The notes: generated from the sequence alone by a model not told the origin. DNA of 64,000 nucleotides from Arthrobacter sp. PGP41 (GCF_002953935.1 NZ_CP026514.1:3782001-3846000); one strand, 5' to 3'; counted from the first letter of the stretch, positions 53,888 to 63,593 are shown. Made by a program: numbers and translations.

Positions 53888-55285
53888 ATGGATTCGACGA
53901 CGAAGCTGCCGGTTGCCGTGATCGGCGCAGGACCCGTCGGGCTGGCCGCCGCCGCCCACCTGCTTGAGCGCGGACTGGAACCGCTGGTCTTCGAAGCAGG
54001 AACGACGGCGGGCGCTGCCATCGAGCAGTGGCGCCACATCCGGCTGTTCTCACCCTGGCGGTTCAACCTCGACGCCGCCGCCCTCCGCCTGCTCGCATCG
54101 GCAGGATGGGAAGCACCCCGCCCCACCGCACTCCCCTACGGCGGCGAACTCGTCGACAACTACCTCGCACCCCTGGCCGCACTGCCGCAGATCGCCTCAC
54201 GGCTGCAAACCGGCGCGCGAGTCATCGCCGTCACCCGGCAGGGGCTGGACAAAACCCACAGCCGAAACCGGGACACAACGCCCTTCACCGTCCGCGTCGA
54301 ACACAGCAGCGGCGAGACCCGCGACCACACCGTGTCCGGCGTCATCGATGCATCCGGCACATGGTCCCGCCGCAACCCGCTGGGCACCTCAGGCCTTCCC
54401 GCCGTCGGTGAAGACACGGCAGCGGACCGGATCTCCGCGCCGCTGCCGGACGTCACCGGCCGGGACCGCGCTTCGTTCGCCTGCCGCCGCGTCCTCGTCG
54501 TCGGTGATGGCCACTCAGCCGCCAACACCCTCATCAGCCTCGCTGACCTGGCCAGGGAAGAGCCGGATACCCGGATCCTCTGGGCCGTTCGCGGCGCTTC
54601 GGCGGACAAGGCCTACGGCGGCGGCGACGCAGACGGCCTGCCGGCACGGGGCCAGCTCGGAGCCCGCGTCCGACGCCTCGTGGAGGCAGGAAAAATCGAA
54701 CTCCACACCAGCTTCGGCATCAGCTCACTGAAGAATCTCGACTCGCACGTGTTGGTCGAGTCCGTCGACGGCCGCACCCTCGATGCCGACGTCGTTGTGC
54801 CCTGCACCGGTTTCCGCCCTGACCTGGACATCCTGCGCGAACTGCGCCTCGACCTGGACCCCGCCGTCGAAGCGCCCGTCGGGCTCGGTCCACTTATCGA
54901 CCCCGAGTTCCACTCCTGCGGCACAGTCCCGCCCCACGGCGCGAAGCTCCTGGCCCACCCGGACAAAGACTTCTACATCGTCGGCATGAAGTCCTACGGC
55001 CGGGCACCCACCTTCCTCCTCGCCACGGGCTACGAACAGGTCCGCTCCGTCGTCGCCGCGCTTGCCGGCGACCAGGAGGCCGCCGACACCGTCCAGCTCG
55101 AACTCCCGGAAACCGGCGTCTGCTCCACCGACGCCGGCACCAGCTGTGACGTCCCCGCGCAGGCCGGACCAGCGGCGGCCGCAGCCGAGGAGACCGGCGG
55201 CTGCTGCACCACACCCGAACCGATACTGGTCGGCTTCCCCACAGGCCTGGCACACGGCCGCTCGGGCACAACTGACCCGCTGTAA
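53888..55285 (+). CDS. FAD/NAD(P)-dependent oxidoreductase (ArsO-like) with Cys-rich tail
   Basis: 465 residues. N-terminal FAD motif VIGAGPVGLAAAAHLLERGL, second dinucleotide motif RVLVVGDGHSAANTLISLAD, then ATGYEQVRSVVAAL. This is the flavin monooxygenase-like family found in ars clusters (ArsO). Its C-terminal extension holds Cys412, Cys420 and the pair Cys439-Cys440 (GGCCTTPEP), a plausible thiol site for arsenic. ATG follows AGAGG. Exact reaction unknown. Confidence 0.85.
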   Translation: MDSTTKLPVAVIGAGPVGLAAAAHLLERGLEPLVFEAGTTAGAAIEQWRHIRLFSPWRFNLDAAALRLLASAGWEAPRPTALPYGGELVDNYLAPLAALPQIASRLQTGARVIAVTRQGLDKTHSRNRDTTPFTVRVEHSSGETRDHTVSGVIDASGTWSRRNPLGTSGLPAVGEDTAADRISAPLPDVTGRDRASFACRRVLVVGDGHSAANTLISLADLAREEPDTRILWAVRGASADKAYGGGDADGLPARGQLGARVRRLVEAGKIELHTSFGISSLKNLDSHVLVESVDGRTLDADVVVPCTGFRPDLDILRELRLDLDPAVEAPVGLGPLIDPEFHSCGTVPPHGAKLLAHPDKDFYIVGMKSYGRAPTFLLATGYEQVRSVVAALAGDQEAADTVQLELPETGVCSTDAGTSCDVPAQAGPAAAAAEETGGCCTTPEPILVGFPTGLAHGRSGTTDPL

Positions 55286-55294
55286 TGTGATGGC

Positions 55295-56167
55295 GTGATC
55301 GTCCCCGATATTTCCCAGAGCGCCGCGGCGGTCGCGGACCACTACGACGAGCTCGATCCCATTTACCGCCGGGTGTGGGGCGATCACGTCCATCACGGGC
55401 TATGGGTGACTGGCCGGGAGACGCCTGCCGAGGCCGTCGAGGCGCTGGTCGGCACCGTCGGCGATCGGCTGGGCCTCATGCCCGGCGAGGCGTGCGTCGA
55501 CATTGGCTGCGGCTATGGCTCCACCGCACGGCAGTTTGCGGTGACACGCGGGGTCCGCGTTACCGGCTTCACGCTGTCAACTGAACAGGCCCGCTATGCC
55601 GATGCGCATCCCGTACCGGCTGTGGACATCCAAGTCCGCGACTGGCTCGTCAACGGGATGGCCGATGCCTCCGCCGATGCCGCCTGGGCGATCGAATCGA
55701 GCGAGCACATGGTCGATAAGGCCCGGTTCTTCGCGGAGGCGCACCGCGTGCTGGCGCCCGGCAGCCGCTTCGTCATCTGCGCTTGGCTCGCCGAGACTGA
55801 TGCCTGCGGCTGGAAGGTTCGCCACCTGCTTGAGCCGATCTGCCGCGAAGGGCGCCTGCCTTCAATGGGTACGCGCGAGGAGTATGAGGCGATGGCAACG
55901 GCGGCGGGCTTTGCGATCACTGGCTATGAGGATGCCAGCCGCCGCGTGGCGCGCACCTGGACGATCTGCACCCTACGACTTGTGAAGGCCTTGCTCGTAG
56001 ATCGCGAGACCCGCCGCCTCGCCCTCCGCGCACGCAACCGCAGCTCGTTTCTGGGCTTGCCCCGCCTGATCCTGGCGTACCGCACCGGTGCGATGCGCTA
56101 CGGGATTTTCACGCTGTCGAAGGCGAGGGAGAACGGGGCGCCACGCGAACCCGGCACGGTCAGCTAG
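55295..56167 (+). CDS. SAM-dependent methyltransferase
   Basis: 290 residues, class I methyltransferase with CVDIGCGYGSTARQFA (motif I), GVRVTGFTLSTEQ and AIESSEHMVDKARFFAEA, close to gamma-tocopherol/cyclopropane-type small-molecule methyltransferases. GTG start 9 bp after the flavoprotein stop, so probably the last gene of the arsenic unit. Its cysteines do not match the conserved set of ArsM, so arsenite methylation is not claimed. Substrate unknown. Confidence 0.85.
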   Translation: MIVPDISQSAAAVADHYDELDPIYRRVWGDHVHHGLWVTGRETPAEAVEALVGTVGDRLGLMPGEACVDIGCGYGSTARQFAVTRGVRVTGFTLSTEQARYADAHPVPAVDIQVRDWLVNGMADASADAAWAIESSEHMVDKARFFAEAHRVLAPGSRFVICAWLAETDACGWKVRHLLEPICREGRLPSMGTREEYEAMATAAGFAITGYEDASRRVARTWTICTLRLVKALLVDRETRRLALRARNRSSFLGLPRLILAYRTGAMRYGIFTLSKARENGAPREPGTVS

Positions 56168-56268
56168 GAGATGCGTCGGAGCCGCCATGACTAAATGGTT
56201 CGACTGCGCGGTCGGAGCCCCCGCGCGAGTCTCGCTCACCGCGAATCTTGATCGAACCTTCACAACCC

Positions 56269-56305
56269 GTGAGTGCCCCGGCCGAATGTCGACCGGGGCA
56301 CTCAC
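56269..56305. terminator. Hairpin between convergent genes
   Basis: A perfect 13-bp stem (arms 56269-56281 and 56293-56305) with an 11-base loop between the methyltransferase and the Nramp-like gene. Likely bidirectional terminator. Confidence 0.6.
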
Positions 56306-56328
56306 TCACTGCGTTCTGTGCGGAAGTC

Positions 56329-57630
56329 CTACGAACCCAGAAGAAGTGTGATGAGCCGGATGGAGGACGCGATGATGGTGATCAGGCCGATGGCGCCGAA
56401 AACGTTCTGCCACCAGCGGTTGCGGAGTTCCCCCATAACGGCGGCCTTGTTGCTCATGATGAACAGCAGGACCCCCAGCAGGGGCGCAATCAGAACGGTC
56501 AAGGACTGGGCGATGACGATGAGCCCCACCGGGGAGGACTGGAACGAGAGTGTAATGATCAGCCCAAAGGCGAGGATCATGCCGGTGACGATGCGCGCGG
56601 CAGGTGATCCTGCGTGGGCTCCCCTGCCCATGGCGTCGGAGAGCATGGTGCCGCCTGCAGTGGCGTTGGCGATCATGGAGGAGAAAGCGGCGCCGGATAG
56701 ACCCAGGGCGAAGAGCATGGAGCCGACAGGGCCTGCGAGCGGCTCAAAGATGGAGGCGAGGGCGGTGATGGAGCCTGCTTCCCCGCCGGTCTTGCCCAGG
56801 ACGGCGGCTGCCACCAGGATGACCAGGGCGGTCATGATGCCCGGGGCGACGATGCCGGGAATGGTATCCGCAAGGGTGATGTCCCGGTAGTCGGCGCGGG
56901 TGCGCCGGTGTTCTTTGATGCCGTACGAGGTGTAGAACGCGGCATTGATGGAGAAGTTGGTTCCCACCAGGGCAACTACCAGGATTTCACTGCCTACGGG
57001 CAGCGTGGGCACCATCCCTTCGAGGGAGCGGTACCAGTCCGGCTGCGCGACGACGGCGCTCGCCACGAAGGCGACGGCCATCAGGGCAACAATCACCAGG
57101 AGTGCCTTTTCGATGATGCCGTACACATTGCGGAAAGCGAGGACGAACGCGACGGCAGCCGTGCAGACGACCGTCCAGATCACCGGAGAACCGCCGAAGA
57201 CCATCGACAGGCCCAGTCCTGACCCTACTGCGTTTCCTACGGAAAACATGAGGGTGATGCCAAAGACACCAAAGCCCGCGAGGACGCCCACCGGCTTGCC
57301 AAGGTGGTCCTTGATGGAAGTGATCAGCGACGTCGGCGTAACGATTCCCAGCCGGACGCTCATGTCCGTAAAGAAGATCATGAGAATGGTGGAGACTGCG
57401 ATGACCCAGACAAGGCTGTAGTCGAAACGGCTGCCGGCCTGGACGGCGGTGGTGAGGTTACCGGGGCCGAACTGCCAGGCGCCCACCACAAAGGCCGGGC
57501 CCATCAGGGCGAGGTAGCCAAGGAAGGTACGGCGCTTTCCCGTTCCTGCGGGCGCGGGGTTTACGTGCGGGGTGGCCATCTGCTGTTCCATCTGTCCGGG
57601 ATGGGTGATGGTCCTATTCTGCTCGCGCAT
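56329..57630 (-). CDS. Nramp-superfamily transporter lacking canonical metal motifs
   Basis: 433 residues with 11 predicted helices of the Nramp/APC fold. The helix-1 DPGN motif is GPGN (55-58: QFGPGNLTTAVQAGS) and the helix-6 MPH motif is replaced (GTNFSINAAF, about 223-232), so the Asp, Met and His metal ligands are missing. It is therefore unlikely to be a classical Mn/Fe importer. ATG at 57628-57630 with AAGGAGG. It follows a DHDPS-family aldolase gene, with a LacI regulator beyond, which points to uptake of an organic substrate or an unusual cation. Confidence 0.88.
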   Translation of the reverse strand: MREQNRTITHPGQMEQQMATPHVNPAPAGTGKRRTFLGYLALMGPAFVVGAWQFGPGNLTTAVQAGSRFDYSLVWVIAVSTILMIFFTDMSVRLGIVTPTSLITSIKDHLGKPVGVLAGFGVFGITLMFSVGNAVGSGLGLSMVFGGSPVIWTVVCTAAVAFVLAFRNVYGIIEKALLVIVALMAVAFVASAVVAQPDWYRSLEGMVPTLPVGSEILVVALVGTNFSINAAFYTSYGIKEHRRTRADYRDITLADTIPGIVAPGIMTALVILVAAAVLGKTGGEAGSITALASIFEPLAGPVGSMLFALGLSGAAFSSMIANATAGGTMLSDAMGRGAHAGSPAARIVTGMILAFGLIITLSFQSSPVGLIVIAQSLTVLIAPLLGVLLFIMSNKAAVMGELRNRWWQNVFGAIGLITIIASSIRLITLLLGS

Positions 57631-57703
57631 CTGCGAGTCCTCCTTCTACAGCTGCAATGCTGTGGGTCGTCATTGACCGGGTGGAGAGTAAAAAAGTGGG
57701 GAC

Positions 57704-57731
57704 CGGGTGGCGGGCCATGGCCCGCCACCCG
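57704..57731 (-). terminator. 28-bp palindrome between aldolase and transporter
   Basis: Positions 57704-57731 form a perfect 14+14 palindrome (CGGGTGGCGGGCCA and its complement). It lies between the aldolase stop and the Nramp-like start and is probably an intercistronic hairpin. Confidence 0.6.
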
Positions 57732-57751
57732 AAGGGATCCAGGAAAATGGA

Positions 57752-58687
57752 TCAGACAGTGGCCGTGACGCTGCCGAGGTTTGCGGACTTCAGGGCCAGG
57801 GCGATTTCGTCGCCGGCGCCCTCAGCAAGCGGAAGCAGCGGAGGCCGGACCGTCGCGTGCTCCAGGATTCCGCGGGCAACGAGGCCCTCCTTGAGCGCCA
57901 CCGTGCCTTCCATATGCGAACCGCGGTGGTACACGTTCTTGGTGACGGGCAGCAGGCGGTCGTGGATGGCACGGGCCGCCTGGTAGTCCTTGGCCTTGCC
58001 GGCCGCGATGAGCTCCACCAGCGGTTCGGGTGCGAGTCCGCCGTAACCCACCAGGGCGCCGTCCACGTCAAACATGGTGTGCAGCAGGTACTCGTCATGG
58101 CAGGTGAGGATCTGCAGGTCCGGGTAGGTTGCGCGGAGCACGGGGATTTCCGTGTCCCAGCGTTTCATGTTGCGGACGCCGTTCTTGGTGGCGAACACAC
58201 CTTCCTGGCCGGCGATCTCCAGCTGGGTTTCAAGGTCGTAGGTGGCCTTGGTGGCATCCGGGTACTGGAAGAGGATCAGCGGCAGGCCGGAGGTCTCGTA
58301 GATTTCCTTGTAACGGGTCTGCGGCGCACCCTTCTGGTAGCCGAACCGGAGCCAGCCGTGCGAGGGGTAAACGAGGCCCGCGGACGCGCCGGCCTCGACG
58401 GCCCGCTTTGCCTCCAGGGCAGCAACAGTGTTTCCCTCGCCGGTGATGCCCGCGATGATAGGAATCTCGCCATTGACCGCGTTCTTGAATTCGCGGATCA
58501 CCAGGGCCTGCTCATCCTGGGTCAGGAAGGTGCCTTCACCGGCGTGGCCCAGGACCACCAGGCCCTTGACGCCCTCGACGCTAGCCAGCCAGCCGCCCAG
58601 CCGGTGGATGGCGTCGACGTCGACGCTGCCGTCGCGGTTGAAGGGGGTGACGGGAGCGGGGACCAGCCCGCGGAGATCGATGGTCAT
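57752..58687 (-). CDS. Dihydrodipicolinate-synthase-family aldolase/lyase
   Basis: 311 residues, a TIM-barrel class I aldolase: Schiff-base Lys168 (FATKNGVRNMK) and Tyr142 (FQYPD) are present, while the usual GTTGE is GHAGE at 48-51. It makes or breaks a pyruvate carbon bond, but the altered loops and catabolic setting argue against lysine synthesis. First gene of the unit with the Nramp-like transporter. ATG at 58685-58687. LacI-type operators lie just upstream. Confidence 0.88.
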   Translation of the reverse strand: MTIDLRGLVPAPVTPFNRDGSVDVDAIHRLGGWLASVEGVKGLVVLGHAGEGTFLTQDEQALVIREFKNAVNGEIPIIAGITGEGNTVAALEAKRAVEAGASAGLVYPSHGWLRFGYQKGAPQTRYKEIYETSGLPLILFQYPDATKATYDLETQLEIAGQEGVFATKNGVRNMKRWDTEIPVLRATYPDLQILTCHDEYLLHTMFDVDGALVGYGGLAPEPLVELIAAGKAKDYQAARAIHDRLLPVTKNVYHRGSHMEGTVALKEGLVARGILEHATVRPPLLPLAEGAGDEIALALKSANLGSVTATV

Positions 58688-58869
58688 TTCACTACCTCTG
58701 TCTTCTTTGATGGTCGGCAGTCCCGCCGGGGTTTCAGTTTTCTTGATCTGAAAACGTTTGCGGGAACGTTTTCATTGTGACCCGCATCGCAGGGCGCTGT
58801 CAAGAGAACGTTTGCAGAAAGGGGGAATAGAGTGTCTTTACACGCTTGCCGTAGAAGAGGAGGACCGCC
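58688..58869. promoter_or_regulatory. Divergent promoter with AACGTT operators
   Basis: TGAAAACGTT at 58749-58758 and AACGTTTTCA at 58765-58774 form a 10-bp inverted repeat, and a third AACGTT lies at 58807-58812. These are LacI-type sites between the aldolase and the LacI gene. Confidence 0.75.
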
Positions 58870-59895
58870 ATGGAGCCCGTGGCATCCAGCACGATCGTCA
58901 CGCTCAGGGACGTCGCTGCAGCCAGCGGCGTCAGTATTTCCACCGCCAGCCGCGCCCTGGACGAACGTACGGCTTCCCGCTCCGCCGCAGCGGCGCATGT
59001 GAGGAAAGTGGCGGAAGAGCTCGGGTACCGCCGGAACTCCTTTGCGTCCGGCCTCCGCCGCGGCGAAACCAGGACCCTCGGCGTACTCGTCCCCCGCCTG
59101 AGCGACACCGTCATGGCGCTCATGTTTGAGGAAATCGAACGGGCGGCGTCGTCCCGCGGTTATTTCGCGATGGTGGCCACCAGCGGCGACGACCCCAACG
59201 ACGAACGCCGCGCGGCCGAAACACTTCTGGACCGGAATGTGGACGGCCTGATCCTGGCCACGGCACGGCTCGACGACGAACTTCCGCGCCGCCTGCGGGA
59301 GCGGAAGGTAGCGCACGCCCTGGTGCTCCGGACGGACGGCGTCAGCCCCTCCGCCCTCGGGGATGACGAGGTGGGAGGCTACCTCGCGGTCAGGCACCTC
59401 ATCGACCTTGGACACAGCGACATTGCGGTGGTCACCGGACCGTCGTTCACTTCATCGGGAATCGCCCGCCTGGCCGGAGCCCGCAAGGCCCTGGCCGAAG
59501 CGCACCTGACGGCCCGCGAGGACTGGATCATCACCGGCGGCTACGGCATCGAAAACGGCTTCAGCGCGGGTGAAGCGCTCCTGGGGCATGAACCCCGCCC
59601 CACCGCGATTTTCGCGGCAAACGACAACCTTGCCATGGGCGTCATGGCCGCCGCCCACAGGCATGACCTGAAGATCGGGGCGGACCTGGCACTGGTGGGC
59701 TACAACGACACTCCCCTGGCCGCAAGGCTCCCGACGCCCCTGACGTCCGTCCACGTTCCCTTGGACCAAATCGCCAGGACCGCGATTGACCTCATTGTTG
59801 AGCCGGGCACGGAACCGCCGCTTCGGAAATCCATGCCCACGCTCATCCCGCGTGAATCAAGCGGCGCACGGCGTGTCAGCGACGGCAGGAAATGA
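58870..59895 (+). CDS. LacI-family regulator of the aldolase/transporter unit
   Basis: 341 residues: helix-turn-helix TLRDVAAASGVSISTASRAL, hinge with RRNSFASGLRRGETRTLG, and a ligand domain ending in LIPRESSGARRV. ATG at 58870 follows GGAGG. Divergent from the aldolase gene with three AACGTT sites between them, so it very likely represses both. Confidence 0.93.
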   Translation: MEPVASSTIVTLRDVAAASGVSISTASRALDERTASRSAAAAHVRKVAEELGYRRNSFASGLRRGETRTLGVLVPRLSDTVMALMFEEIERAASSRGYFAMVATSGDDPNDERRAAETLLDRNVDGLILATARLDDELPRRLRERKVAHALVLRTDGVSPSALGDDEVGGYLAVRHLIDLGHSDIAVVTGPSFTSSGIARLAGARKALAEAHLTAREDWIITGGYGIENGFSAGEALLGHEPRPTAIFAANDNLAMGVMAAAHRHDLKIGADLALVGYNDTPLAARLPTPLTSVHVPLDQIARTAIDLIVEPGTEPPLRKSMPTLIPRESSGARRVSDGRK

Positions 59896-59914
59896 ACGAG
59901 CTGCCTGCCACGCG

Positions 59915-60103
59915 TTAGTCGCTTTCCGGCCCCTGCGTTGCGTCAGTGTCTTCCTCGGGCTCAAAGGTGTTGGGCTCGGCGTCCGATCCGATCCCCACGC
60001 CATCGCTGCTGCCGGGAACACCGCCGTCGCCCTTTTCCCGGGCCGCGGCCGCGCCCTCCTGCGGTTCGTCTTCAGGCAGTGAATCGGGTGAATTGATAGT
60101 CAT
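59915..60103 (-). CDS. Small acidic disordered protein
   Basis: 62 residues, very rich in Glu, Asp, Pro and Gly, with no hydrophobic core. Called because the ATG at 60101-60103 is preceded by an excellent GAAGGAGGAG ribosome site. Similar short acidic proteins are common in this group of bacteria; function unknown. Convergent with the LacI gene. Confidence 0.6.
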   Translation of the reverse strand: MTINSPDSLPEDEPQEGAAAAREKGDGGVPGSSDGVGIGSDAEPNTFEPEEDTDATQGPESD

Positions 60104-60185
60104 CGCTCCTCCTTCATTGGCCGGTCCTTCACGCTAACAGCACCCGGCAGGAAAGGCTCCGATGCCGGCAAACAATTTGATGCCG

Positions 60186-60650
60186 CTACGTCCAGTCCGC
60201 CGAGAAATCCAGCGGCGGCCACCACCGCGTCCGCGTGTGGACAGCGAACCTGCGTCCCGTGACCTCGGTCGGGTTGAGCCGCACCAGATGCTCCTTGAGG
60301 CCTGGCTCCCAGGGTTCACGGTCCGGGTCCGCAAGCTCCAGGGGCAAGGCGCCGTCTTCCACGGGCTCGGGACTGCCCTTGACTACCACGCTCCACACCT
60401 CGGTGCTGTATGCGTTCAGCCCGTCCGTCTCCAGCGCCACAGCGGCCCCTGCGAGCAAGGAGCGCAGCTTGGTGCCAGGGGCAGTCCGAAAGTAGAGTGC
60501 CCGCTCTGCTGTCACGATGTTCACGGGAAAGATTTCGGGGGTGCTCCCGTTGATGACCGCCAGCCTGCCAATGTAGGAGGAGCGCAGGTACTCCCAGCAC
60601 TCTGCTTCCGTGAGGACCTCGGTGTTCGGTCCCGGCTGTGTCATGCCCAT
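60186..60650 (-). CDS. Pyridoxamine-5-phosphate-oxidase-like flavin protein
   Basis: 154 residues with the split-barrel FMN fold: LRSSYIGRLAVINGSTPEIF, PVNIVTAERALYFRTAPGTK, VALETDGLNAYSTEVWSVVV. Such proteins bind FMN or F420 and reduce various substrates; which one is unknown. A second ATG two codons in could be the start. It lies 4 bp after the SRPBCC gene and is co-transcribed with it. Confidence 0.88.
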   Translation of the reverse strand: MGMTQPGPNTEVLTEAECWEYLRSSYIGRLAVINGSTPEIFPVNIVTAERALYFRTAPGTKLRSLLAGAAVALETDGLNAYSTEVWSVVVKGSPEPVEDGALPLELADPDREPWEPGLKEHLVRLNPTEVTGRRFAVHTRTRWWPPLDFSADWT

Positions 60651-60654
60651 GATC

Positions 60655-61104
60655 CTAGGCTTTCCCGGCAGGCTGGCGCAGCTCGAGGTATTTCTTCAGC
60701 GCCAGCCAGTTGGCTTGTTCCCGGCGGTTGCCGACGGCCCGGACCAGGGGCCCCAGGAGCCGCAGCGGACCGTGCGGCTCCAGCCTCCAGACCCAGCGAA
60801 GCCTGCACTGGTTTCCCTGCGGGGCGAAAGTCAGTTCGCCGGCGATGTCCATGCCGGCGGTCCGGCTGTGCGACTTCAGCGAACGGGGACGGCTGAACCC
60901 CGTGCATTCGATGGTCACGCGGGTGCGGCGCCGCCCCTTCATGACGGCGGCGTACCGGGTCCGGAGCCCAATGGGCCCGGGCGTGAGCTTCTCCACCTGC
61001 ACCATGTTTGGGTTGTAGAGGGGCTCGTTGCGTTCGTCCGCCACGAAATCGAAGACCGCCTCGATCGGAGCGGCGATCACGATTTCTCCGATGATCGGTT
61101 TCAT
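60655..61104 (-). CDS. SRPBCC (polyketide cyclase-like) protein
   Basis: 149 residues from the ATG at 61102-61104, which follows GGAGGGAAGG; the open frame runs further upstream. SRPBCC/START-like fold: GEIVIAAPIEAVFDFVADER, PLYNPNMVQVEKL, FAPQGNQCRLRWVWRLEPHG. These form a hydrophobic pocket for lipid-like ligands. Function unknown. The next gene is a flavin-binding protein in the same operon. Confidence 0.85.
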   Translation of the reverse strand: MKPIIGEIVIAAPIEAVFDFVADERNEPLYNPNMVQVEKLTPGPIGLRTRYAAVMKGRRRTRVTIECTGFSRPRSLKSHSRTAGMDIAGELTFAPQGNQCRLRWVWRLEPHGPLRLLGPLVRAVGNRREQANWLALKKYLELRQPAGKA

Positions 61105-61199
61105 CCTTCCCTCCAAGGCCGCCGTTCGCAGGACCCGCGGCACGGGCCCTGCGAACAGCTTTGACTCAACCTGGCAGGAGCGGAAGTGCCGAAGGTCCC

Positions 61200-63593
61200 T
61201 CAGCCCTGGGTGGCCAGTTGCCTGCTTTCAGCAAGCCTGATCCAGGTGTCCACCACGGTGTCCGGGTTGAGGGAGACAGATTCGATGCCCTGGTCAACCA
61301 GCCACTCAGCCAGGTCAGGGTGGTCGCTGGGGCCCTGGCCACAGATACCGACATACTTGCCGCGCTCCCTGCAGGCCCGGATTGCCATTGCCAACAGCTT
61401 CTTCACAGCAGGATCGCGCTCATCGAAGCCCTCGGCCACCACCGCCGAATCCCGGTCAAGCCCCAGGGTCAGCTGGGTCATGTCATTGGAACCGATGGAG
61501 AAACCGTCGAAGTAGTCCAGGAACTCGTCCGCCAGAAGCGCGTTGGACGGCAGTTCGCACATCATGATGACCTCAAGGCCATTTTCGCCGCGCCGCAGCC
61601 CGTTCTCGGCGAGGAGGTCGATAACGCCCCGGGCCTCGTCCAAGGTCCGCACGAAGGGGATCATGAGCTTGACGTTGGTCAGGCCCATCTCGTTGCGGAC
61701 GAAGGACAGGGCCTCGCACTCGAGGTCGAAGCAGTCCCGGAACGAGGGCTCTAGGTAGCGTGAAGCGCCGCGGAAACCGAGCATCGGGTTTTCTTCATGC
61801 GGTTCGTAGGCGGGCCCGCCGATGAGGTTGGCGTACTCGTTGGATTTGAAGTCGGACATGCGGACGATGACAGGCTCAGGCGCAAAGGCAGCTGCAATGG
61901 TGGCCACGCCCTCGGCCAGGCGCTTGATGTAGTAGTCGCGCGGGTTTTCATAGGCGGCGATCCGTTCCCGGATTACATCGGCTACGTCCGGCGCCTGGTC
62001 CTCGAGGTTCAACAAGGCCTTGGGGTGGATGCCGATCTGGCGGTTGATGATGAATTCGAGGCGGGCAAGGCCCACGCCGTGGTTGGGCAGCTGGGCAAAG
62101 GTAAACGCCTGCTCCGGCGTTCCCACATTCATCATCACCTTCACCGGCGCCTCGGGCAGCTGGGTGATTCCCGTTTCCTCAACGCTGAAGTCCAGCAGCC
62201 CTTGGTAGATGACCCCAGTCTCGCCGTCGGCACAGGACACGGTGACCTCGACGCCGTCTGCCAGCGCATCGGTGGCGTGCCCGGTTCCCACAACCGCGGG
62301 GATCCCGAGCTCGCGGGCGATGATGGCCGCGTGGCAGGTCCGTCCGCCGCGGTTTGTGACGATGGCGGAGGCACGCTTCATGATCGGTTCCCAGTCGGGA
62401 TCGGTCATGTCCGCGACGAGGACGTCACCCGTCTGGAACGCGGCCATTTGGTCGATGGCGGTGAGGATGCGGACGCTGCCGGCGCCGATGCGCTGGCCGA
62501 TGGCGCGGCCTTCGGCGAGCACCGGACCGGTCTCGTTGAGGCGGAACCGGGTCTGGCTGCCGGGCGCACGGCGGGACTGCACGGTCTCCGGGCGTGCCTG
62601 CAGGATGTACAGGCCGCCGTCAATGCCGTCCTTGCCCCACTCAATGTCCATGGGCCGGCCGTAATGCTTCTCAATGGCGACGGCGTGCCGGGCGAGCTGC
62701 TCGACGTCGTCGTCCGTGAGGCTGAAACGGTTCCGCAGCGCAGCCTCAACCGGGACGAAGTCAATGGTGCGGCCGACTTCCTGGCTGTTCGTGTACGTCA
62801 TCTGGAGGGCTTTCTCGCCCAGGCCGCGCTTGAGGATTGCGGGGCGGCCCGCTGCCAGGGCGGGCTTGTACACGTAGAACTCGTCCGGGTTCACGGCGCC
62901 CTGGACGACGGCTTCGCCCAGGCCGTAGGAGGAGGTGACAAAAACGGCGTCCTGGAAGCCCGATTCGGTGTCCATGGTGAACATGACGCCGGAGGATCCG
63001 ACGTCTGAGCGCACCATCCGCTGGATGCCGGCCGAAAGTGCCACGTCGGCGTGCTCGAACTTGTGGTGCACGCGGTAGGCAATGGCCCGGTCGTTGTACA
63101 GGGAGGCGAAGACGTCCTTGATGGCCTGCAGGATGTTCTCGATGCCGCGGACGTTCAGGAAGGTTTCCTGCTGCCCGGCGAAGGAGGCGTCCGGGAGATC
63201 TTCAGCGGTGGCACTGGACCGCACCGCCCAGGAGAGGTCGGCGGAGCCGCCGTGCTTCTCGACCAGCTGCTGGTAGGAGTTCCGGATCTGTTCTTCGAAG
63301 TCCGGGAGGAAAGGCGTCCCGCGCACCAGGGACCGGATCTCCTGGCCGGCTGCGGCCAAGGCCGTCACATCGTCAGTGTCCAGGCCTACCAGCCTGTCCG
63401 CGATCTTCTGGTCCAGGCCTGAGTCGGCCAGGAAGCGGCGGTAGGCATCAGCGGTGGTGGCAAAACCGTCCGGTACCTGTACGCCGGCAGAGGTCAGGTT
63501 CTGCACCATTTCGCCCAGGGAGGCGTTTTTCCCGCCCACCCGGTCCAGGTCCTTGAGCCCGAGTTCGGAGAACCACAGGATGTCTGTTGTCAT
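61200..63593 (-). CDS. ppsA: Phosphoenolpyruvate synthase
   Basis: 797 residues from the ATG at 63591-63593 (AAAGGAG upstream). Makes PEP from pyruvate and ATP for gluconeogenesis. N-terminal ATP-grasp ([33 protein letters not shown]), phospho-His domain with His421 in [15 protein letters not shown], and a C-terminal TIM barrel ending in [20 protein letters not shown]; all three are present, unlike the rifampin-phosphotransferase-like protein at 16166. The gene for its regulatory kinase/phosphorylase lies just upstream on the same strand. Confidence 0.97.
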   Translation of the reverse strand: MTTDILWFSELGLKDLDRVGGKNASLGEMVQNLTSAGVQVPDGFATTADAYRRFLADSGLDQKIADRLVGLDTDDVTALAAAGQEIRSLVRGTPFLPDFEEQIRNSYQQLVEKHGGSADLSWAVRSSATAEDLPDASFAGQQETFLNVRGIENILQAIKDVFASLYNDRAIAYRVHHKFEHADVALSAGIQRMVRSDVGSSGVMFTMDTESGFQDAVFVTSSYGLGEAVVQGAVNPDEFYVYKPALAAGRPAILKRGLGEKALQMTYTNSQEVGRTIDFVPVEAALRNRFSLTDDDVEQLARHAVAIEKHYGRPMDIEWGKDGIDGGLYILQARPETVQSRRAPGSQTRFRLNETGPVLAEGRAIGQRIGAGSVRILTAIDQMAAFQTGDVLVADMTDPDWEPIMKRASAIVTNRGGRTCHAAIIARELGIPAVVGTGHATDALADGVEVTVSCADGETGVIYQGLLDFSVEETGITQLPEAPVKVMMNVGTPEQAFTFAQLPNHGVGLARLEFIINRQIGIHPKALLNLEDQAPDVADVIRERIAAYENPRDYYIKRLAEGVATIAAAFAPEPVIVRMSDFKSNEYANLIGGPAYEPHEENPMLGFRGASRYLEPSFRDCFDLECEALSFVRNEMGLTNVKLMIPFVRTLDEARGVIDLLAENGLRRGENGLEVIMMCELPSNALLADEFLDYFDGFSIGSNDMTQLTLGLDRDSAVVAEGFDERDPAVKKLLAMAIRACRERGKYVGICGQGPSDHPDLAEWLVDQGIESVSLNPDTVVDTWIRLAESRQLATQG

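Noticed and set aside
55295..56167. Arsenite methyltransferase ArsM
   Set aside because: The cysteine pattern of ArsM is not evident and motif I is that of general small-molecule methyltransferases.
61797..63008. Long frame opposite ppsA
   Set aside because: Antisense shadow of PEP synthase.
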